NCBI GenBank assembly: GCA_963576735.1
Contig: OY755175.1
Coordinates: 14,152,401 to 14,216,400 of the forward strand
Source: Bedellia somnulentella
Taxonomy: Eukaryota; Arthropoda; Insecta; Lepidoptera; Bedelliidae
DNA length: 64,000 nt
Direction: 5' to 3'
Shown here: piece by piece, positions 31,556 to 43,500 of the stretch
Layout of the letters: every line of letters starts with the position of its first letter
Numbering within the stretch: position 1 is the stretch's first letter
Translations under genes and position numbers: made by a program
Notes under the pieces: model-generated
What the model saw: the letters and a program-made list of their open reading frames with translations, nothing else
What the model was told of the DNA's origin: nothing
Database searches by the model: none

Positions 31556-34500
31556 TCACTTTTGTTTCATTGCTTGTCTAAGAACTGCAATATATGAAGA
31601 GATGAGATCATCCATTTTATATCCGAGCGAGGTTTCACAAAGTATTTTTGTGCCACGTATCACGTTGCCCATAGTCATGTGGAAGAAGGTGTTTCCAGAA
31701 GACCAATTAGACAATTGCGAAAACGGATGGGTGACGAGGATGTCCTAAAAAAGAAAGGCAAAATTTAGGATAAAATCTTGGTTTACATCAAAACCTACTT
31801 ATATAATATTTTATTAGGAAAATATACTAAATAAGGGGTGTGATGTGTTTTAAAATTCTAAATAATATTTATCTAATAACGGCGGCGAATTAAAAGTTTA
31901 AAAGCTGTTTTTGATGGTACTTTTCACCTTTTCCATTTGCCACATACAAAATGGACTAGATTATCACTCGGAAGTATCCCAGTAGATCACAGAATGGTAA
32001 TAAAGATCTTATAGTCAGCATAGGCGTAATCTTTAGAGGTATGATAATAATAAAGCATTAATAGATACTAACCCGACTTTGTGGATGTATAATGCTGACT
32101 CCGTTTTTATTAATTCCAACAATAACCATTTCAGGATACGAAGGATCTGAAGTTTGTTTGACTTCGAAGAAAGCTGTTCCAAAAGTAGGCAACTGATAGA
32201 TTTTCTTTAAGAATTGTTCTTTTGCATCAAACTCTGACATGGTTCCATGTTTGGCGTATGCTGAACTTATTGAAGATTTCCACTGCGAGTTTGATTGAAC
32301 TCTGATCATATCTTGGGGTACTAATTCTTCAAGAACTTGAGAAATTTGTGATAGCAATGACTGGTCTGTTCCAAATCTGGACCTGAATATTAAAGCAGCT
32401 AACTCGATAACGTCAGCCTTAGAAGTTTTATGGTAACCTCGCAAATACTTAGGCAGCTCTTGCGGGAAATAGAATATTTCATCTGCATTCTTGTCTCGGC
32501 CTGGTAAAGTATTGATCCAAAGTTTTTTCATGAAAAATATCTGGTAGTTCATTTGCACCTGAGTTCCAGCTGAAATTCACAAAATGAAATGTAAATAAGA
32601 TATGCTCATTGATGACTTCCTAGATCAAAAAATAAGGGTTCAAAAAATTTATAAGACGCATTTTTGTGATATTCTTAGGGTTCCATACCTAAAGGTAAGC
32701 AGAACCTAATATAACTAAGACTGTACATGGACATAGCGTGCATCCTACTGAGTTGGAGGTGTGTTGATGTTGGGGTCGACGTTGAACTTGCATGCACTAC
32801 ATATACCTCACCCCGCGGAGTGAGGTGTAGTGCGTCACTTGTATTAAGTATAAACGGTTTAAATATAGCAAAGCAGACTTTACACATAACATTAAATTTT
32901 AAGTGAAATCGGCTACAGTGTTTTCATACTCCACATCCAACCCCTTTACGATACAAACAGTCCGCTTAGGAGTTGTTCAATATTTTGCGGCTTTAATAAC
33001 AAGTACTAAAACATGAACATAATAAATAATTAAACGGGGTTCCGATACAAGATTCAAGTACCTTCTGATTGCGTCACTTACATGGGATAGGTCAAACAAA
33101 GATAATCGAACAGATAATAGAGCGAAACCCATCGTGCGCGAGCCGACTTTTACTTGGTCGGCTTTTTTGTATATTCATTGAACGATATTGTTAATCGTAC
33201 ACGGCCAATAAGGGAATATACTTAAAATATGCACAACTTACCTCCACGGCCTGGCCGTGATTGTTTCATCCAGTCGACTAATTCATGAACAAAATCAAAG
33301 AAATAATAGTTTTCAGGTACGGAGAATACTTTATCTACAATTTTCACGAATAAACTAAAACCATCGCTGTTTTTCAAACTTAATCTGCCTGTGATTTGTT
33401 CACAAAGATCTCTTGCCTTTGTAGATGAATCCACTTCAAAAGCTTCATCAGTGTCGTCAGGGAAATATACTTTGTGGTATATTTGCATACTTCTATGCTG
33501 AATGGCTTCTACCTCAACTACATATGGTGGATATATTCTCGGTCCACTTTTTTGAATTCTAAATACACGCTTCAAACATTCTTTTGCAATTGGATGAGGT
33601 CGCGTTTTAAGAAATTCCAATAATTCCTTCATTAAATTTTGTCCACAAGCAAACACACCAGTTGCTAGCCACATTAGTTCCCATCCTTTTTCCTCGCTTA
33701 ACTGTATACGATTATTAGTTAATTGTTTCATAATTTGACAATAAACTTCGTCCCTCAGAAGAGGATCATTTAGAGCAGGTTGAAATATTTCATCTGTATA
33801 CTCAGTAACCGAACGAGGTTTTGGAGCTGGCATGTCGCCCATATATTTTAGTATTGCATAGAAAATCACTGCACCAGCTTTACATTGCGACTCATTCTCT
33901 AATAATTTTTGAAGCAACGGCTTCCGAATTGGTTCTCTGGTATGAGCCCATAACTCTGTAGTGGTTGCTTTTCTAGCCGTGGTCAAAACGGTATTCCGTG
34001 TTAATGAAGTATTTATATCAATGTTTTCTCTGAAATGCTCTTTAGCATAATTCTCTAACGTGTACATTCTTTTGCGTTGCAATGTGTTGTATTTAGATTT
34101 ATTTGCAACAGAATTAGGGGCCATTCCATTTCTAAAAACTTCTAAAACTGTGTTTGACGGCATTGTCATTGTTGGTATTATATAAACTTGTTCAGTTGGG
34201 AATAAACCCTCTTGGTTATTGCACATACCGTGGCCCCAAGTAGATGTCATCAATGTTTCTCCATTTGTATCTTGCAATAAAACGATGAGATCGCCCTTTT
34301 TATATTTTAAGAAAGATGACGCATCACTGTAGCCCTGCGCGTCCGATTGAGCTATCACATATGTTGATCTTCTCTTCAGCCCATCAATTAAATAAATTAT
34401 TAATGAGCTTAGCTCACTTGAATCGACACTTTGAAAAACAAATTCTTCTTGTTGTATTGTTTTAATTGTTATACTTCCAAGGTTATCAAAAGTATCATCA

Positions 34501-37500
34501 GCGTTGTAAGCCACATAAGTAACTTCTGCAAATGATATTTCTAAAAGTATGCGTTCAGTATGATCTACTATATAAATTCCAGTCCAATTCACAGCAACAA
34601 TTATTACATCCTTGCTTATTAAATCACCTTTTAATTTTTTGGCTTCGAAAAATCTTGAAAATAGCATGGGCCATTTAATTTTTGCAAATATTACAATATC
34701 CTCTTTACATATAAGCGGATCGACATTATTTTTTATGTTTTGTGAATTCTCAAACGCTTTAATTACCAAATGCTCCCATTTAGTTAATGCAGCTTCTTGG
34801 TACTGAAGTAATTGATTAGGAATGTAATTAGCTATAACCTTCCTAAGTACATTGGGGTCCAAATTTTTGCCATATTCAATATAGTGTTGTTGCGCCGCAA
34901 GCATAGCCATATCTTTTTCTGACTCACAACGATATTCACCAAATTTGACACCCTTTGCGATTTGATGATAAATCAAATTTGTCGCGACCGGATCTTCATC
35001 GGGATTATGCCACGGAGTAAAAACTTCTTTCCTGAAGAATAGCCGCCAGGGTGCGCTTTTTTCAGAAGTACCTTGCTCTTTGGCAAACTGCTCACATTGA
35101 GAAACTGCATCCATTATGTGCTCAGCATCACTTCCAAGAGATAATACTTTATCATACAGTGTTATATAAAGAGAAAATCCGAATATATCCGTCAGCCCAA
35201 TATTAGTAGCAATCTGTTGGCAAATTTCTTCAGCCGTAGAAGCAGAGTCCGACTGTACAGTTTTAGTTGACTCATCCATAAGGGTGACCGTCAATAAAAT
35301 AGGCTTTTTTGTTTTAGTAGCCTGGAGCTCCAACCAACTTGGTGGTTGTGTTCGGCATCCGTTTTTAAATGTCCTTACCAATCTTCCTTCACAGTAGGGT
35401 GCATATCCTGGTGGACCAGATCGGATAAAGGATCGCAAATACTTGACAAAGTTCTCCGATGGCGGGAAACAGCCCAGGCACAGAGACAGAAGTATCCACC
35501 CTCGGGCGTGAGAACCACTGTTAGGGTTATTTGTCAGTTGCTTACATAACTGGCAAAGTATTTCATCTCTAGAACCAAAAAAACAAGTTATTTATGTCGG
35601 TTTATCTGTAATTTTTTATATAGTTATTTATATTAACCATCTACAATTAGTAATTTACTTTAACTCTTTGCAAATTAGAGCATGGTTTTACTAAACTTAG
35701 TCTGAGAATATTAGAAACCGTGATAGCTCAGTGGGTAGAACAGCGCTTATCGTGCAGACGATGAGGATTCAAATTCCGGATTGGGGCCTTTACCAATTTA
35801 TCTTTTCTAAAGTCATATGTATGGTTAATGTATCATGGTTACAGGCAAACAGAATAAGTACACGTACAAAACGGCGATAGGCCTGCCCCCTATCACGTGA
35901 GTACACTGTCCAAACAAAACGTGGGTACTCTGATGTTCAGAAGTATTTGTACCTCTGTCAACCCCTTCGGGGATATACGGCGTGGACGTTTGAGTTAAGT
36001 TGAAACATTATAAACCATCTACAGTGAGTAATTTACCTTAACTCCTTGCGAATTATACCATGACCAATAATAAAATGCAACTTCTCCAAATTAGAACTTC
36101 GAGTTGAATTTAGCCAATTGTTATACATTTCGTTTGTCATTTCATCATTCATTAAGGTGTTCATCAGCTCTTCATTTAGTTTGGTTTGACGCTTTAGTGT
36201 TTTTTGTATCATTTTGCTTTTGTTTGCAAAAGAGTCATTTAGTATTAGTTCCTGAAATGTGTTAATATTATAAATGAAATATAAACTTATATACATTTGT
36301 GCGCCTCAAGAAACCTTTACTTATCACAATTGTAAGACAAAAGAGAGATCACCATGCATGCATATAGTTTATAATATGAATGAACCGTAATATAAATATA
36401 ACATTCCTTTAACATATAAATATTCCAAACAAATAAAAACCTCATATTCCTTGCTTTTTTGGAAGGCGCGTCCTAGAGTATCAGACAATTTGGTCATTAC
36501 TGAAGTGTTATCAGTTTTTTGCTCGACATATTTGGGTTCCGATATGTCACCCATGAATCGCAATATTGTAATCCACAACGCCTGAGAAGCAATTTTGTCC
36601 ATAGGTGATGGCAAATCCAATAATGGATGCTTTAAAGGTTTACGCGAATATTGGTGACTTGTGTTCCCGACAAAGTATGTAGCTGCAAATTTCCTGAAAT
36701 TGAACTCGTCAAGTTCCATGTCGTCTTCTTTTTCTGGCATTGGTATGACATTTTCAATTGAAGGTTTCGATGCTGCAGTCTAAAAACAATTTAGATAATA
36801 ATACATTTACGAATTGAAATTTTACTCTTTACAATTGCTATTAAAGTCAAATATTTAACATACCACACCGAAGCCTTTTCCACGAACTGTTCCTGTGGGC
36901 ACAGCGGTATCTTTGAGGAAACCAAATACATCATCAACGTAACGATCATCAATTACTTCAGTGTTTTGTTCGTTACTTTCAATAACAACGTCTTTCACGA
37001 ACCAGATCGACTTAATTAAATCTAAGTATTTCTTCTCGAAATCATCTTCAGCTTCTTTGGTAGCATTGGCTTTATTCGCTTTTTGCAAATCTTTTTCCAG
37101 TTTAATTTTCTCCTTCTTAAATTGCGAAATTTTTGCTTTTAGTATGTGACCTTTTTCAGATATTAGTTTTCTAGTTAAATATCCTCTACATTCGGATTGA
37201 AATTTTATAATAAATTTTCGAATATTTACGAAAGTTTTTCTTAGTTCCCGAGACCTTATAGCAGCTTGAAGTCGTTGGTATCCTCGTCGCATTAAAAGAT
37301 ATCTCTTTCTATATCCTCGCCCTCGGAAGTTCTTTTGAATTCTGATTGCAGCAGAACGTATTTTCAAGAAACGTCTTCTTAAAATAAATCTTCTTGCGTT
37401 TGCTTGCACTCTGATGACAGCTCTAGATACGACTTTGTGTCGCATTTCTTCCAAAATTGCATCATGCGTGTCTTTCAAGAAAACTTTAGTATGACCCATT

Positions 37501-40500
37501 TTGTAATCTTCTCCTTTAAGAATCTCACTGCATATTTTTTCAGCTGCCTTTTTGCAGTCTGCTTTTTCTGCTGGAGGAATGTCTGAGACAATCAGTCGAT
37601 ACCGACGTACAAAATCTAGGTAAGGGTAACGAATCGGATATCCCGATTGTCTAATTTTAGCAGTTTCCATCAATCCAGCATATCGTAGTTGGCGCGTACA
37701 CAACGCACGATCAAAAACCTGTAAATATCCATATATTGTAATACCCATTACAACCTGCTTTTACACCATGCAATTTATATGGTGAAGACTCATAAAATTA
37801 ATCAAAACTTATTTTTAAACCCCAAAATCAAATCTTAGCCTAGCTCCAGCTTTGTAATAAATAGCGAAAGGTGAAAAATAGTATAACAAAGAATTATAAT
37901 GATGATGGTGGGATGAGACCCAGGCATATTGCCCATCAAGTTCTATCTATATTGAATTAGTTGAAGGAACACTTACTCTCGGCTTTTTGACCTCGTTGGG
38001 TTTAATACATCTGACAAATAATGGGTGGCAAGCATACAGCGTTTTCATTAGTGATTCAAGTGAAGTTTTAAACTGGTGGCTAAGGGATACTACTTTGCGT
38101 GTACCACTTTGAGCTACCGCAGAATTGTCAACAGCAAACAAGCTCTTCAAAAACTTGTTGTCTGAGCTCGCGACCATTTCTTTCATATCAACGGTCAACA
38201 TATCTCTGTTTTTATCCAAAAACCCTGTAACAGAATATCAACTATTTTTAATATTGGCGAGAGCTATAAAAAAAATAAAAAAAATACTTCTTATGTTTTA
38301 TATTTAGGGGAGGCTTTTGTTCAGCAGTTTTCACAATAAATCATAATAATACATATGTTTAAAATTTTCATCTTGGTTTTACTGTTTATGTATTCATTTA
38401 AAACAATTTGCTTAAACATACAATTTGCACTGTGCAAAAACAAAATAAATTGGATATTCAAGTCTATGTTTTCTAATAACATGATTTTATTTTATATGAT
38501 TTCTTTTGCAAGATTGTATGCACAACAAGACGACGGGCTTTTCACTGAGCAGTAATCTCTACTTAAAATAAATCATTCTACACAGGCAACATAATTGGTT
38601 ATAAGACAATTTCGATCTGTCTGAAGTGCATCTCTCTGAGATGCCTTTTTTGTATCAATTCGATCTGAACACAGTATACATCATAAGCAGGCTTCCAAAT
38701 TGTTGTACTATATTCCAAAGCAGGACGTACTAGTTTAATAAAGTAACAAGTATCATACATACATATACACTCGCCATTAGTTCCCATTGGGGTAGGCAGA
38801 GACTATCGATCGCCACTTCGTACGATTGTTGTAATATGTACGAGTATGTTAGTGCAATATCGATATTTGAAAATAATTACTATTGATCAAACATAACATA
38901 AACAAAAACGTTCACGCCGTATATCCCCGAAGGGGTTGACAGAGGTACTTATACTTCTGAACATAACGTGACTTTAGCACCTGGTGGTCAGAGTACCCAA
39001 GTTTTGCATGGATAGCGTACTCACGTGATAGGGGGCAGACCTATCGCCGTTTTGTACGAATACACTGTCACATGACTAAGTACAACTCAGCCATCTGGGT
39101 TTCCTCACGATGTTTTCCCTCACCGTTAACAACCATGATAAATTAACCACACATATGTCTTTATAAAAAACAAATTGGTGTAGGCCCGACCCGGGATTTG
39201 AACACTAGTCGCTTGCACGATAACCGGTGTTCTACCCATTGAGGTATCACGTCATCGTCATTGATTAATATGTAAACATTTACAATGCATGGACAATTAC
39301 TGTCTAGTGTCAGCTTGGAATAGCACTAACTCTTTCTGTCTGCAGGTATCATACATACATATACACTCGCCATTAGTTCCCATTGGGGTAGGCAGAGACT
39401 ATCGATCGCCACTTCGTACGATTGTTGTAATATCTACGAGTATGTTAGTGCAATATCGATATTTGAAAATAATTACTATTGATTGATTGATTTCGTGTGA
39501 GGAACGATGTGATTCGTGAAAGGTGTGGTGTAAAAGATGATATTGTAAGTAAGATAGAAAAAGGAATGTTGAGATGGTTTGGGCACATCGAGAGGATGGA
39601 TGATAGGAAATTGGTAAAAGGTATCTATAGAGCTAATGTGGAAGGTAATGTTAGTAGAGGACGGCCACGAAAGACACACTTGGACCAAATTGAAAGTGTG
39701 CTCAAAAAGGCAGGCGTCCGAAGTATGAAGAATAAAAGAGCATGTATGAAAAGATTGATGGATGTAAACGAAGCAAGAGAGGTTTGCCAGGATCGTACGA
39801 AGTGGCGATCGATAGTCTCTGCCTACCCCAATGGGAATTAACGGCGTGAGTATATGTATGTATGTATGTATGTACTATTGATCAAACATACAATAAACAA
39901 AAACGTTCACGCCGTATATCCCCGAAGGGGTTGACAGAGGTACTTATACTTCTGAACATAACGTGACTTTGTCACCTGGTGTTCAGAATACCCACGTTTT
40001 GCATGGACAGCGTACTCACGTGATAGGGGGCAGACCTATCGCCGTTTTGTACGAATACACTGTCACATGACTAAGTACAACTCAGCCATCTGGGTTTCCT
40101 CACGATGTTTTCCCTCACCGTTGACAACATGATAAATTAACCACACATATGTCTTTAGAAAAGACAAATTGGTGTAGGCCCGACCCGGGATTTGAACACT
40201 AGTCGCTTGCACGATAACCGGTGTTCTACCCATTGAGCTATCACGTCGTCGTCATTGATTAATATGTAAATATGTACAATGCATGGACAATTACTGTCTA
40301 GTGTCAGCTTGGAATAGCACTAACTGTTTCTGTCTGCAGGTGTCGTAATAGGCGTCTTAGGTTTTTAGGGCTATTAAATTATTTTTGGGCTTTGTGGCTG
40401 GACACCCATCACAAACACTGTAGCGTGAGCACGTGAGCGTGTGCATACGGTACGCTTTCGTACGGAAAAGACTATAAAACTAGGTAATTTCATTACAGAT

Positions 40501-43500
40501 AGGGTTAAATGAAATATTTATAGTTTAAGGCGTATCGAACCGCTATGCATATTTATAGCGGATAAGATATTCAGCGCAGATATAGTAATAACAATATAGA
40601 TTTCTGTAAATAATATCACAGATATTAAAATACTATACTAGATAATATATTATTATATATAAGTTTATTGTCATAACTATTGAGTAAAAACTTACCAATT
40701 ACATCATAAAAAACATCACCCGCAAAATGCTTGACTCCAAAACGATATTCTCTGGAAGATTTTGGTGTGATATAACAGGTTTTCGAACCGTGATTGCTTG
40801 TTAACTTGGACAACAAAGTGATATCAGTTCCTTTGGGAAATCTCGATTCTTCGTCAATTAGGGCCAACAAATTCATCGGTTTCATACCAATCATATCTAA
40901 GTTTTCTTGGTTATCAACATAATTTATATTTGTCCAAGTTATCCCTTCTTTTTGGTATTGTTCTTGTTCTAGTTTAAAAATATGTTTTACAAAAAACTGT
41001 TGTAAATTTTCATTTGCATAATTGATGCAAAGTTGTTCAAAGCTGTTGGTGTCAAATTTTTCAAAGCCAAAAATATCTAGAATTCCTATTGAACCATTTG
41101 AGTTCCCTCCATCACGATACAGTGTTTTATCAATCATTTCAACAATATACTCGAATATGTGACCATATATGGCTTTGACTAGGGCATCGCGACCATCGAT
41201 GGCTGCGGCTGTATTGAGGTTGGATACCACCTTATCGCCATGCACAACAAGTGATTTCTTTGTCAAAGCATTACAAAACTTGTCCTTATCCACTCTTAAA
41301 ATTGTGGCTACTCTGTTTGCACCAGTGCTATCGGCTACGTTGGACGACTCAATATTATTGGCGTTAAAGGCTTTGAATTTTAAATTTCCCATATGTAAAA
41401 TTGCTCCTAATAAACTAAATATTCCCCAGACGTCTTCATCAGGAAAAAGCAATACTTTGAATGCAGATCTCACATCCGCAAACTCCAGGCCATCGTTCCT
41501 GCCATCACAAGTAAGCATGTTTCCACAGTTCAGATAGAAGTAGTCCGACGGTTGCCCCAACTCCAATTTCTTCTTTTCATCAGCTGATAACCCAGCAACC
41601 AACGAGTAAAATATATGATAATTCCTTTCTCCTTTATTTTGAAAAACTATGCGTGACTTTTCAAGCAAATATTGTTCTATGTTTGCACCATCTATTGCTC
41701 CCTTTTTGTTAAAATGTATGTTGATATATTTCCCGAACCTTGAAGAGTTATCATTTCTTACTGTTTTAGCGTTACCGAAAGCTTCCAAAATAGGATTGGT
41801 TTCTTGAATTTGTTGCTCAATCCAAGAATGTTTCCCACTAGCAGCTGCCAAGTATTGCAGCAAAAGCTTCGTGCTTTCTGTTTTACCTGCACCACTTTCT
41901 CCACTGAAAAGTTATTACTTTTAAGAAGATGACAGTTAAATAAACATAAATAAAATGGGAACCACTTTGTATCTAAAAGAGCTGTTACAATTTGATTTAT
42001 GTTAATTATTACAGAACCCAATTAATAAAACTATTACGTAAAGTATATGCCGGGTTTTAGTTAGATGTCTTCAATTTCACCTTAGATCAAAACGCATTTG
42101 TATATTTTTTAGGCAGTGTCCTTTCTTTTTTTTCTATAAAAGTTTAAAGTGCGGATGCATCACCAAGGCAGATTTTTGGTGTCCTGGAATATGCTTCATG
42201 AATTTATTATTTGGAATTACCACCTCTCAAAAAAGCTCCAAACCCAGAGAATCGATTTCACAATCAGTGGAAAAAGATATATAATTTCATATATCCGCAA
42301 AGTGGCGTCAGAGGCTCGAAAATTTTCTTAGAATGACCATCTGATACCTGCGAGGTTTCCCTACTTTCTGTTTTCCCTCGCCACGTGATAATCAAATACC
42401 TAATTAAAAATAACTTAATAAATTAAAATATACCTGATGACTATGCACTGGTTTTCCCACGATTCAATAAGCTCATGATAAGAATTATCACCAATGGCAA
42501 AAATATGAGGCGGTAGTTCTCCCATCTTCTTACTCTGGTATAAATAAATTTGGTCCATCGTGTAAATTGGAAGAATCTCATAAGGATTAATTGCGATTAA
42601 CATGGTTCCGGTATACGTCTGAAAATAAATAAAGCAAATGTTATCATTATTGGATTGAATCATCATTGATTGAGATTGAGTTATCATTGTTATGTTACTA
42701 AAATACCATCATAGCTGATTGGGCAGACCATCCGATAATCATGCAGAGAGGCTAGGGTTCAAATTCATAATTGGACTTACACCAATGTGACTGTTCTAAA
42801 GACATATGTGTCCTTAATTTATCATGGTTGTTAACGGTGAGGAAAAAATATGAGGAAAAGATGTACTAAGTCTTGTGACAAAACCGGTTCGTACAAAATC
42901 AGTAGACCTGCCCCTTGTCACGTGAGTACACTGTCCGGGCAGACACGTGGGTACTCTGAACATCACGTGATATTATTGTCAGCTGATGTTCTTTAAGTTT
43001 TAGTACCCCTGCCACCCCTTCGAGGACATACAGCGTGAAAATTTAAGTCTTTGAAGCTTGAATCAAATCTTGTAATTACTAACAAGTGAGAAGAAACCGC
43101 ATTGAAACGAATGGAGTGTTCATATGTATGAGAGATTGAGGATTAATGAGATGTAGTAATTGAGGGAGAAATCATTGAGGGGCCTGTATTCATGTGATGA
43201 TCTGCTCAACAGCTTATTTTTAAAATGGCACAACAGGGGCACCCTTAAGAGGACACGAGCGGTTCTTCTGCCTCCACCTCCATCTCTTCAGGCTACACCA
43301 AGTGACTCGAGCCTTATCTGAATAGAGTAATTAGGCCCCATTCTAAAACACTCGCTTAGTGAGGGCCCGGCACGCAATAATAATAATTATTCTTTGGGTT
43401 AATATAATATGAAATGTAATCATAAGGCATTAGTTCAGCCTGCAATAATCTACCAAACTGGGTGAAATATCACAAACTTCAAAAAAAAGTATTCGTATAG

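Noticed and set aside
32740..32850. Hairpin around ACCTCACCCCGCGGAGTGAGGT as a structured RNA
   Set aside because: Only about 7 paired bases around the loop plus a weak outer stem, inside a myosin intron; no known RNA family recognised.
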